A stretch of 64,000 nucleotides of DNA from Nitrospira sp. (GTDB lineage: Bacteria > Nitrospirota > Nitrospiria > Nitrospirales > Nitrospiraceae). The translations under genes and the position numbers were made by a program. This document shows positions 42,193-50,189 of this stretch, in pieces. Numbering within the stretch: the first letter of the stretch is position 1; every line of letters starts with the position of its first letter. The stretch spans positions 1 to 64,000 of the forward strand of contig VOPT01000040.1 in the NCBI GenBank assembly GCA_009594865.1, given 5' to 3'. The notes under the pieces were generated by a model. That model had not been told where the DNA came from, ran no database searches, and saw only the letters and a list, made by a program, of their open reading frames with translations.

Positions 42193-44136
42193 TTAGCTGC
42201 CCTGTTCATCGCCGTGCGGCAAACTGCCGACGAGGGAAGCCAAGCGAGCGGCATCGTCCGCCACCACACCGGCTCCGAACAACTGTTTCACGCTGCTATA
42301 AATGCCGTCGGCTGTGAGACCATACCGTTCACGCAACAGATCCTGTGGCCCTTGCTCGATATACCAATCCGGTAACCCGAGGACCTTGGTGCGCAGCATG
42401 ACTCCGGCTTCGGACAGGGTCTCCAAGACGGCCGAACCGAAGCCGCCCATCTTGCAGCCTTCTTCCACCGTCACCAGACAACGGACGTTCTTTGCGGTCT
42501 TCAGAATGAGTTCGCTGTCCAGCGGCTTCGCAAACCGGGCGTTGACCACGGCGGCAGAAATACCTTCCTGAGCCAACCGCTCAGCGGCCTTCATCGCCGG
42601 CCAGACCGTGACACCGATCGCGACGATCGCCACATCCGTCCCTTCCCGCAACAACTCACCCTTGCCGATCGGCAGAACGGTCGGTTCAGGGTCCATCGGC
42701 ACACCGAGGCTGACACCACGTGCGTATCGCACGGAAGCCGGCCCATCGAAACTCACGCAGGTCTTGATCATGTGCTGCAATTCGTTCTCGTCCTTGGGCG
42801 CGGCCACGACCATGTTCGGCACGTGCCGCAGGAAGGCGAAATCGAAGGCGCCATGGTGCGTTGTGCCGTCTTCGGCCACGAGACCACCACGGTCGATGCA
42901 GAACGTCACCGGCAAATTCTGGGTGGCCACATCATGTACGACCTGATCGTAGGCCCGTTGCAAGAATGTGGAATACAGCGCCACGACTGGCTTCATGCCC
43001 TGCGTCGCCATACCTGCGGCAAAGGTGACCGCATGTTGCTCGGCAATACCCACGTCATAGATCCGATCCGGGAACTCTTTTTCAAACGCATTCAAACCGG
43101 TGCCTTCACACATCGCGGCGGTGATCGCCACCACTCGCTTGTCGTGACGCGCGACCTTGACCAAGGCATCGACGGCCATGCTGGTGTAACTGGGACGCAC
43201 GGCTTTTTTGGCCGGCACGCCCGTTTCACGCACAAACGGCGGGCAGGCATGGAACCACACGGGGTTGTCCATGGCGGCCTGGTATCCCAAGCCCTTTTTC
43301 GTAATCACGTGCAGGAGGACCGGGCCCTTCATTTTCAGCACGTTTTCCAATGTCGGCAGCAGGTGTTCAAAGTTATGTCCGTCAATCGGCCCAGCATACT
43401 GGAAGCCCAATTCCTCGAACAACAGACCGGGGAGAATCGCACCCTTGGCCAACTCCTCGGCCCGGCGAGCGATCTTTTGCATTTCGGCCCCGATGTGAGG
43501 AATTTTCCGCAGAAGCTGGCCGGTTTCTTCGCGCATGCGGCCGTAGAATTCACCGGTGAAGGTCCGATTCAGGTAGGCGGAAATCGCGCCGACGTTTCGG
43601 GAAATCGACATCTGATTGTCGTTGAGGACGACAATAAAATCCTTATTCGTCCCGCCGGCGTGGTGCAAGCCCTCGAGTGTCATGCCCGCCGTCATCGCCC
43701 CGTCGCCAACGACACAGACGACTTTGTGCTTTTCGCCACGCTGCTCGCGGGCTTCCACCATGCCGAAGGCGGCCGAGACGCCGGTGCCGGCGTGTCCGGC
43801 ATTGAAGGTGTCATAGGCGCTCTCTTCGCGCTTGCAGAAGCCGCTCAACCCGCCGTATTGCCGCAGGGTGTGGAACTGTTCCCGGCGTCCGGTGAGGAGC
43901 TTGTGGGTATACGCCTGATTGCTGGTGTCCCAGACGATTTTATCTTTCGGCGTGTCCAGGAGGTATTGCAATGCGACCGTCAATTCCACGACACCCAGAT
44001 TGGAGGCCAGATGCCCCCCGACATTCGAAACCACCGCAAGGATTTGCTCACGAATCTCCTGGCAGAGTTCCGGAAACTGTTCAGGGGACAGTCGCTTCAA
44101 ATCAGCGGGACTGTGGATATTTTTTAGCAGAGACAT
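42193..44136 (-). CDS. dxs: 1-deoxy-D-xylulose-5-phosphate synthase
   Basis: Thiamine-dependent Dxs makes DXP from pyruvate and glyceraldehyde 3-phosphate, the entry to the MEP pathway. The 647-residue length is normal. The thiamine motif is GDGAMTAGMTLEGLHHAG, the transketolase middle domain has YDVGIAEQHAVTFAAGMA, and DRGGLVAEDGTTHHGAFD is conserved. The ATG follows AAGGAG at good spacing. It forms an operon with ispG. Confidence 0.97.
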   Translation of the reverse strand: MSLLKNIHSPADLKRLSPEQFPELCQEIREQILAVVSNVGGHLASNLGVVELTVALQYLLDTPKDKIVWDTSNQAYTHKLLTGRREQFHTLRQYGGLSGFCKREESAYDTFNAGHAGTGVSAAFGMVEAREQRGEKHKVVCVVGDGAMTAGMTLEGLHHAGGTNKDFIVVLNDNQMSISRNVGAISAYLNRTFTGEFYGRMREETGQLLRKIPHIGAEMQKIARRAEELAKGAILPGLLFEELGFQYAGPIDGHNFEHLLPTLENVLKMKGPVLLHVITKKGLGYQAAMDNPVWFHACPPFVRETGVPAKKAVRPSYTSMAVDALVKVARHDKRVVAITAAMCEGTGLNAFEKEFPDRIYDVGIAEQHAVTFAAGMATQGMKPVVALYSTFLQRAYDQVVHDVATQNLPVTFCIDRGGLVAEDGTTHHGAFDFAFLRHVPNMVVAAPKDENELQHMIKTCVSFDGPASVRYARGVSLGVPMDPEPTVLPIGKGELLREGTDVAIVAIGVTVWPAMKAAERLAQEGISAAVVNARFAKPLDSELILKTAKNVRCLVTVEEGCKMGGFGSAVLETLSEAGVMLRTKVLGLPDWYIEQGPQDLLRERYGLTADGIYSSVKQLFGAGVVADDAARLASLVGSLPHGDEQGS

Positions 44137-44317
44137 TGCACAATCTCCTTGTCAAAGCATGACAATTGGACGCAGGTATTCATATTCGTGGAAAACAATC
44201 GTCTTGAGAAGGTCGTGGCGAAGCAGCGAAAGAAGTTCGTACAAATCGCCTCATCCTCACATATGGGAACGTCTGTGTCAAGATTCTGCTGTGCTCTGAG
44301 CCATCCATCCGGCGGCT

Positions 44318-45316
44318 CTACGACCGGAACCGGTACGTAAGCACCGTCGACAGGGTGAAATCGGCGGCGCTGCCGGTGATGAAGTCCAGATTTTCGACCC
44401 CGTACACTTGCCAGAGCAGACTGGGCAGCACCCGATAGCTGATTCCCAGCACGGACTCAGTCACCCCCCTGTCCAACACACGGGTTCCGGTGCCGTGAAA
44501 GGGCGGAGAATAATAGTCGAACTGCGCCGTGATGGAAAAATTCTCCGTCCAGAGATATTCCACGGCAACCAAGCCGGTGACGACCGGTTGCAGGGCAAGT
44601 CCCGCGATCCGTCCCGTCGGAAAAATGCCGTTCACGTTGGCGTACAGAATCCAGCCGGTCGCGAAGGTTTTGTCGAGGGCCAGTCCGATGCCGGCATCCG
44701 GGTGGCCACTCCCGAATACTTGTCCGGTGTCTCCCGTCGGGGCTTTGATCGCCATACGGATCGACAATGCCGGTTGACTCGCGGTTTCTTGCAGCACCTG
44801 GTACTTGCCATAGAATGAGATATCGCCTAATCCTGTGGCATTCTCCGATCCCTGAAACAGCGTGCGGTCGCCATTGGAGATGTTGAAGGCGTACCCGGTG
44901 TCCCGCAAGGCCTTCCGCGGAGGAGAGACCCCGGTGGTGCCTCGCTCCACCCCGAGAATCGCACCTTCCATAAATCCCCTGTACCGATGGTAGGCCGGGA
45001 TTTCAGCGCCCAACTCCAATCGATCCGTGAGGCCATATCGAAGAAACAGCCCAGCCCGGACGGTCTCGAACTTCATCGTCACATCGGCCTGTTCCTCCCG
45101 ATCCCGGGCAATCGTGGCGGTGTTGGCCGCTTCGAGACGGATGTCGAAATCGCCCTTGCGCAGGACCGCCGCTCGCTCGCCAGACATCGCCAGCACCAGT
45201 TGGTCGAGGGCTTGAAAGTTTCTGACGGGAAAAGGACCAAACCCTTCGGCCTCAGCCAGGAGCGGCAGGCCGCAGGAAAGCCCAATGATGCAGAACCAAT
45301 AGACGAGATGCCGCAT
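44318..45316 (-). CDS. DUF3187-family outer-membrane protein
   Basis: The 332-residue protein has a signal peptide (FCIIGLSCGLPLLAEA) and then barrel-type strands. GFGPFPVRNFQALDQLVLAM at the mature N-terminus and LRYGLTDRLELGAEIPAYHRYRGFMEGAI match the DUF3187 pattern. Function is unknown. It lies 29 bp after the Omp85-like gene and ends the putative shc-hpnG-mla transcript. Confidence 0.8.
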   Translation of the reverse strand: MRHLVYWFCIIGLSCGLPLLAEAEGFGPFPVRNFQALDQLVLAMSGERAAVLRKGDFDIRLEAANTATIARDREEQADVTMKFETVRAGLFLRYGLTDRLELGAEIPAYHRYRGFMEGAILGVERGTTGVSPPRKALRDTGYAFNISNGDRTLFQGSENATGLGDISFYGKYQVLQETASQPALSIRMAIKAPTGDTGQVFGSGHPDAGIGLALDKTFATGWILYANVNGIFPTGRIAGLALQPVVTGLVAVEYLWTENFSITAQFDYYSPPFHGTGTRVLDRGVTESVLGISYRVLPSLLWQVYGVENLDFITGSAADFTLSTVLTYRFRS

Positions 45317-45345
45317 GAGTCATACCCGGCCGTTCACTCAGGCGC

Positions 45346-46551
45346 TTAATAAGGAAAGTCCAACCCGGCGAAAATCGCTCCGCCTTCACGGCTGTATCCA
45401 TAATCCAGACGGCCGACGACGTTCGGACGCACAATCGCTCGAAAGCCGACGCCTGGCGTCATCCGGTAATCTTGAAAACTCACATCCTTAAAGGAGTTAA
45501 ACACCTGGCCCGTATCCAGAAACGGGGCGAGTTCAAAATCCGCGGTCACGCCCGCCAGCTTGGTGCGCAGGATATGAATCCGCTCTTCGATACTGAAGGC
45601 GATCAGATGTTTGTCGATATACCGATCCATTCCGAACCCTCGGAGATTGTTCTGCCCGCCCAGGGACGATTGTTCGAAGAACGGCACTTGCGAGCCAATC
45701 GTGGCCTGCAGATCGGCCCGGACGACCAGGATGGCACGCTTAGATTCACTGGGGAACAACTTTTTCACTTCGATTTCGTACCGCGAATACACGGGGTGGT
45801 CGCCATTTTTGATATTTTGATTCAGCTCGGCATAGGCCATGACGGACATGCCGTCGGTGGGCGTGACCAGGCTGTCACGGGTGTCGTAATAAAATGAGGC
45901 GCGATGGCCGACAATGATCGACTCGCCCTGGATGCCGTCGACCGTGGGAAATTGCTCGACTGAAAACGGGAGATCGGTGGCGCCACGCTGGAGCTGTACC
46001 TGCCGAACCCGCTGCCCGACCGACACCTGCGTCACTTCATTCGCATAGAGGCCGAGCCGCCAGTAGGCACGCGCTTCTCTCGCGGTGTAGTTGGATTCAT
46101 CGGCCTGCACCGTCGATTGGCCGAGCCCGAAAAATCGCGAGGTGGCATTTTTAAAGAAGGTGCCGCCGAAGTTCAGAAAGTACTGCCCGTTCCCGAAGGC
46201 GGGATCGACATAGTCGAACAGCACCTTGCGTTCGATTTTCTCCGTCAACGAGGCGATCAGCTTCATCTGCCGCCCCCCGGGGTCGTACTTAAAGAGATTG
46301 AACACCGCCCTGCTGCCGACAATCGAATTCTGAATCAGCATCGGCGCCATGAGGTACTTCAATTCGCCGTCCGGATCGGAGATCAGAATCGGCGCAATCA
46401 AGCCGGCGTCGTTCCCGTCGTTTTTGCTGGTCGAGACCGACGGAACAGGGAAAATTTGAGTGTCGGCCCCTGCTGGCGCCGGAGAGCTCAGGAACAGGAG
46501 TCCGGCCAGCGCCAGGAGAAGACGGATCGACGAAAAATAATGTCGCTGCAT
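45346..46551 (-). CDS. Omp85-family (BamA/TamA) barrel protein without POTRA domains
   Basis: The 401-residue protein has a signal peptide and a beta-barrel of the surface-antigen type. DLQATIGSQVPFFEQSSLGGQNNLRGF carries a motif close to the conserved RGF/Y of the barrel lumen, and the C-terminal GRLDYGYSREGGAIFAGLDFPY ends in an aromatic as needed for BAM recognition. About 90 residues precede the first barrel strands, too few for one complete POTRA plus linker. It directly follows mlaC, so it may be the outer-membrane partner of the Mla system in place of MlaA, which is absent from the operon. Confidence 0.8.
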   Translation of the reverse strand: MQRHYFSSIRLLLALAGLLFLSSPAPAGADTQIFPVPSVSTSKNDGNDAGLIAPILISDPDGELKYLMAPMLIQNSIVGSRAVFNLFKYDPGGRQMKLIASLTEKIERKVLFDYVDPAFGNGQYFLNFGGTFFKNATSRFFGLGQSTVQADESNYTAREARAYWRLGLYANEVTQVSVGQRVRQVQLQRGATDLPFSVEQFPTVDGIQGESIIVGHRASFYYDTRDSLVTPTDGMSVMAYAELNQNIKNGDHPVYSRYEIEVKKLFPSESKRAILVVRADLQATIGSQVPFFEQSSLGGQNNLRGFGMDRYIDKHLIAFSIEERIHILRTKLAGVTADFELAPFLDTGQVFNSFKDVSFQDYRMTPGVGFRAIVRPNVVGRLDYGYSREGGAIFAGLDFPY

Positions 46552-46584
46552 GGCGCTCGCCGGAACGGTCGCTCTCTATTGACA

Positions 46585-47199
46585 CTACTGAGCTTTGATC
46601 TTCTCGGATTTCTTGCGGAGCTGGTCAACGAGGTCGGAATACGAGGAGGTGTGAAGGATCTTCGTAAATTGCCCGCGGTAATTGTTCACCAGACTGACGC
46701 CATCGACCACGACATCGTACACATGCCAATCGTCACTTTTGTTCAGGAGCCGGTAGTCCATGGGAATTTCGGTTTTGCCGGACAACACCTTTGTTCGCAC
46801 TTCTGCATACTCTTTCTCCGTGCGTTCATTCAGGTATTGCACACCCTCGCCCGAATAGGTCTCCACTCGATCGGCATAGGTATTGGTCAACAACGTTCGA
46901 AACAAATCGACGAACTCCTGCTTCTCTTTGTCCGACAATTGATTCCACTGCGCGCCCAACGAACGCCGCGACATTTCGGAATAGTCGAATCGCGCCGCGA
47001 CGACTTTCTCCAGGCGCTGCCGCCGGTCTTCATGTTTGGCCGGGGCTTTCAGTTCCTTATCGTTCAAGATCCTGAGGACCTCATCGACTGTTCCTCGGAT
47101 CGATTCCGTGGCCGGACCGGCCATCACGGACGACAACCCGCCCACGAACAGTTGCAGCGCCAACACGACACCCACGACCATCCATCGCCTTGCAGACAT
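46585..47199 (-). CDS. mlaC: MlaC/Ttg2D-family periplasmic lipid-binding protein
   Basis: The ATG at 47199 has a good AGGAGAGGTG ribosome-binding site; the frame to 47274 is not needed. The 204-residue product has a signal peptide (WMVVGVVLALQLFVGGLSSVMA) and MlaC hallmarks: FDYSEMSRRSLGAQWNQLSDKEKQEF, FVDLFRTLLTNTYADRVETYSGEGV, and the closing VYDVVVDGVSLVNNYRGQFTKIL. It carries phospholipid between the inner-membrane MlaFED complex and the outer membrane. HpnM of hopanoid clusters belongs to the same domain family, which matters because shc and hpnG are just upstream. Confidence 0.93.
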   Translation of the reverse strand: MSARRWMVVGVVLALQLFVGGLSSVMAGPATESIRGTVDEVLRILNDKELKAPAKHEDRRQRLEKVVAARFDYSEMSRRSLGAQWNQLSDKEKQEFVDLFRTLLTNTYADRVETYSGEGVQYLNERTEKEYAEVRTKVLSGKTEIPMDYRLLNKSDDWHVYDVVVDGVSLVNNYRGQFTKILHTSSYSDLVDQLRKKSEKIKAQ

Positions 47200-47286
47200 T
47201 CCAACACCTCTCCTGTGAGTGGTGACCGCCTCGCCCCACCGGCCCGGTTTGAGCATTGCCCTGCTCTGACACATGTGCCGATGAGA

Positions 47287-47730
47287 TCAGTTCACCTTGC
47301 CATGCACATACTGGCTAACCAATTCCTCCAGATCAAGCCCTGACTCCGTATCACGGATTTTGTCACCGGGCTTCAACGGATCACCACCTCCGCCCACGGA
47401 GAGCGCGAGGTACTTGTCACCGATGATCCCTCGAGTTTTGATGGAGGCAATGGAGTCCGAATACAATTTCACGCCGTCCTGGATCGCCAGCGCCACGATC
47501 GCGCGATCGCTGTTGAGGCCGATGGTGCGGACCCGGCCGACCTCGACCCCGGCAATTTCCACCGATGCGCCCGGCTTAAGCCCGGACGCCGACGTAAACT
47601 CCGCCTCGATCGGATAATTGTGCCCGCCGATGACCTCCAACTTGCCCAGCTTGATCGAGAGATATCCCAGGCAGGCAATCCCGACAAGCACAAAAATCCC
47701 GACCATCAATTCCAATTTTGCACGTTCCAT
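47287..47730 (-). CDS. mlaD: MlaD-type MCE protein
   Basis: The 147-residue protein has an N-terminal anchor helix (ELMVGIFVLVGIACLGYLSI) and one MCE domain (YPIEAEFTSASGLKPGASVEIAGVEVGRV). It should form the periplasmic ring of the transporter. The length is that of E. coli-type MlaD without a long tail. It lies between mlaF and mlaC with gaps of about 11 and 87 bp. Confidence 0.95.
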   Translation of the reverse strand: MERAKLELMVGIFVLVGIACLGYLSIKLGKLEVIGGHNYPIEAEFTSASGLKPGASVEIAGVEVGRVRTIGLNSDRAIVALAIQDGVKLYSDSIASIKTRGIIGDKYLALSVGGGGDPLKPGDKIRDTESGLDLEELVSQYVHGKVN

Positions 47731-47741
47731 AACGTCTCCTA

Positions 47742-48503
47742 TCAGCGGCCCTCGGCCTGCAAGGCTTTCGGTGCGACCGTGCCTCCGACGAATATGAACT
47801 CGCGAATCTCTTCATCGGTCGTCTTCACAAACTCGCTCGAGGGGGCCATCTCGGCAATTCGGCCATTTTTCAGCATGGCCACGTAGTCGGAAATCCCGAA
47901 AATTTCAGGAATCTCATGACTGACCATGACGGCGGTGAACCGGAATTGTTGCTGCATCGCCACGATCAAATCGTGAATAGACTTGGCCAGCAGGGGATCG
48001 AGTCCGGTCGTCGGCTCGTCGAACAGAATGATCTCCGGCTCCATGACCAACGCGCGGGCCAAGCCGGCACGTTTACGCATCCCGCCGCTCAGCTCAGCGG
48101 GAAACTTGTGCCCCATGCCTTTCAACCCCACTTGCTCGAGCTTCTCCTCAACCCGCCTGGTGACCGTGTCGCCCTTCAACCGGAGTTTTTCCCGGAGAGG
48201 AAAGGCGACGTTTTCAAACACCGTCATCGAATCGAATAGTGCCGCGTTTTGAAATAACATAGCGAACTTCTTGCGGACCTCATTGAGGGCCTGGCCTTTG
48301 AGGTGCGCGATGTCTCTGCCGTCGATCAAAACCTGTCCACGGTCCGGCTGTAGGAGGCCGATGATATGCTTGAGCAATACACTCTTTCCTGAGCCGCTCC
48401 CTCCGATGATCGTCGTCAACTTTCCCTCGGGAATGGTCAGGTCCACTCCCCGCAACACCGGCTGCTTGCCGAAAGTCTTCTCCACGCCGACTAGTTTAAT
48501 CAT
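47742..48503 (-). CDS. mlaF: MlaF-type ABC transporter ATPase
   Basis: In 253 residues: Walker A GGSGSGKS, Q-loop in FAMLFQNAALFDSMTV, signature LSGGMRKRAGLARAL, Walker B IILFDEPTTGLDP and the H-loop VMVSHEIPEIF. It drives lipid transport with MlaE. It lies 54 bp after the mlaE stop. Confidence 0.96.
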   Translation of the reverse strand: MIKLVGVEKTFGKQPVLRGVDLTIPEGKLTTIIGGSGSGKSVLLKHIIGLLQPDRGQVLIDGRDIAHLKGQALNEVRKKFAMLFQNAALFDSMTVFENVAFPLREKLRLKGDTVTRRVEEKLEQVGLKGMGHKFPAELSGGMRKRAGLARALVMEPEIILFDEPTTGLDPLLAKSIHDLIVAMQQQFRFTAVMVSHEIPEIFGISDYVAMLKNGRIAEMAPSSEFVKTTDEEIREFIFVGGTVAPKALQAEGR

Positions 48504-48557
48504 TGCACGTTCCGGAATTGTTCTCGACTGTTCGTTCGAAGCCTGTGGCTGATTGTT

Positions 48558-49325
48558 TTAGAGCAAGACCGACGTCAGAAAATAGTCCCATACCAGGATC
48601 AAGACGGCAGACAGCACCACGGCTTCAGTCGTCGCGGTGCCCAATCCTTCGGCACTGTGTTTGGTATGAAACCCCTTGTAGCAGCAGACCCAACTGATCA
48701 ACAGGCCAAAGCTGATGGATTTGAGGATGCCGCCATAGACATCCTTCCACTCCACTGCCGATTCGATCGAACTCCAGTACGCGCCCTCGTTGCCGTTCAG
48801 CAGCTGCACGCCGACGACGTAGCCGCCGTAAATGCCAACGACGTCGAACAGGGCGACCAATAACGGCACGGCAATCAGACTGGCAACGAGCTTCGGGCCG
48901 ATCAGATACTGCAACGGGTTGATGGCCATTGTGTCCAAGGCATCGATCTGCTCGGTGATCCGCATAATACCGATTTCAGCCGTCATGGCCGATCCGGCGC
49001 GGGCCGTGACCATCAGCGCCGCGAGCACCGGCCCCAACTCACGAATGATGCTGAGCGCCACGGCGGAGCCGAGCACGGCTTCCGAACCGAATTTCCGCAG
49101 CGTGTAGTACCCCTGAAGGGCCAGGACCATGCCGGTAAAGACGGCGGTGAGCACGACCACGAATGTCGATTTGTAGCCGATGAAATTGAGCTGCTTGACG
49201 ATTTGATAGAACCTGAACGGCGGACGGGTCAACCACGCAAAGGACGAGAGGACGAACAACATCATTCGCCCCATCTGCTCCGTCAGATCGATGGTAAACC
49301 GTCCGATGCGAGCAATACCTTCCAC
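48558..49325 (-). CDS. mlaE: MlaE-type ABC transporter permease
   Basis: The 255-residue permease has five to six helices with the MlaE pattern: FTGMVLALQGYYTLRKFGSEAVLGSAVALSIIRELGPVLAALMVTARAGSAMTAEIGIMRITEQIDAL begins the conserved core (quoted here only by its flanks, VFTGMVLALQ and ITEQIDALDTM). The start is GTG at 49325 with GGAGGG upstream. It opens the mla group 54 bp after hpnG. Confidence 0.95.
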   Translation of the reverse strand: MEGIARIGRFTIDLTEQMGRMMLFVLSSFAWLTRPPFRFYQIVKQLNFIGYKSTFVVVLTAVFTGMVLALQGYYTLRKFGSEAVLGSAVALSIIRELGPVLAALMVTARAGSAMTAEIGIMRITEQIDALDTMAINPLQYLIGPKLVASLIAVPLLVALFDVVGIYGGYVVGVQLLNGNEGAYWSSIESAVEWKDVYGGILKSISFGLLISWVCCYKGFHTKHSAEGLGTATTEAVVLSAVLILVWDYFLTSVLL

Positions 49326-49379
49326 GCCTCGCCCTCCTCTTCTCTTCCAAACCGGACGCCAACCTCGCGTCGCTTCCGG

Positions 49380-50135
49380 TCAACCGGTGCCTTCACGCAG
49401 CGCATGATCGGCACAGGCGCGATACACAGCCGTCAACTGCGCGCCGGCGACCCGGCTTTGCACTCGAAGACGATTGAGCCCGATCAGGCTCGATGGATGT
49501 GCCAGACACGCGACGACACCCTTCGCCCATTCAGATGGCCTGAGAAACAGGTTGAAGTCAAGCGGCAGACCCTCATCCTCGAGATCAGAGACCGTGCGCA
49601 CGATCACAAAGGGAATCCGATGCTCTGCAGCCACCAATCCCAAGGCGGCACTTTCCATGTCGAGGCCGATACTGCCCGCTCGTCCGGCGACTGCGCGCTT
49701 TTCCTCCGCGAGGCAAAGTACACGCGGCACCGTGACAAAACCTCCGCTTCGCATCGGCAAATCTTTCCTCTGGACCGCCTGCTTCACCCAATCGACCATG
49801 GCCGGATCGCACAGCACAGGAGGTCCCGCTTGCGCCCCGTTTTCCAGGATCACCTCCGTGCCAATCAACACGTCTCCAATGCCGGCCGGTCCAAGGGCAC
49901 AGGCAAATCCCGTGGACCAGATGGCCGACAGCGTCTGTTCCGCTAGGATGCGTGTGGCAGTTGCCGTCGCTCGCTCGGGACCCACCCCCATAGGGATGAT
50001 GCACCATTCGACTGACGCCTGGCGGGCCACCACACAGCGGATTCCGCCGACGACTCGAACCTCGCTCGCCGAAAAGGCGTGCCGCACGGCGGTCAATTCC
50101 CATCGGGTGGCGACAAAGACACCGATCGTGGTCAC
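49380..50135 (-). CDS. hpnG: HpnG-like nucleoside phosphorylase
   Basis: HpnG removes adenine from adenosyl-hopane to give ribosyl-hopane, the step after HpnH. The 251-residue product (GTG at 50135 with GGGAG upstream; ATG at 50183 is the longer option) starts with TTIGVFVATRWELTAV and has the phosphorylase-superfamily core STGFACALGPAGIGDVLIG. The purine-site segment is SIGLDMESAALGLVAAEHRIPFVIVRTVSD. It lies downstream of shc, which separates it from a general MTA/SAH nucleosidase. Confidence 0.87.
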   Translation of the reverse strand: MTTIGVFVATRWELTAVRHAFSASEVRVVGGIRCVVARQASVEWCIIPMGVGPERATATATRILAEQTLSAIWSTGFACALGPAGIGDVLIGTEVILENGAQAGPPVLCDPAMVDWVKQAVQRKDLPMRSGGFVTVPRVLCLAEEKRAVAGRAGSIGLDMESAALGLVAAEHRIPFVIVRTVSDLEDEGLPLDFNLFLRPSEWAKGVVACLAHPSSLIGLNRLRVQSRVAGAQLTAVYRACADHALREGTG

Positions 50136-50189
50136 AGCGGCTCCCGATGACGGATGACAGGGGGAAATGGACTCGATGAACATCCACGG

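Noticed and set aside
42772..44127. 451-codon plus-strand frame opposite dxs
   Set aside because: It is a shadow of dxs; the product has no recognisable family and is His/Arg-rich.
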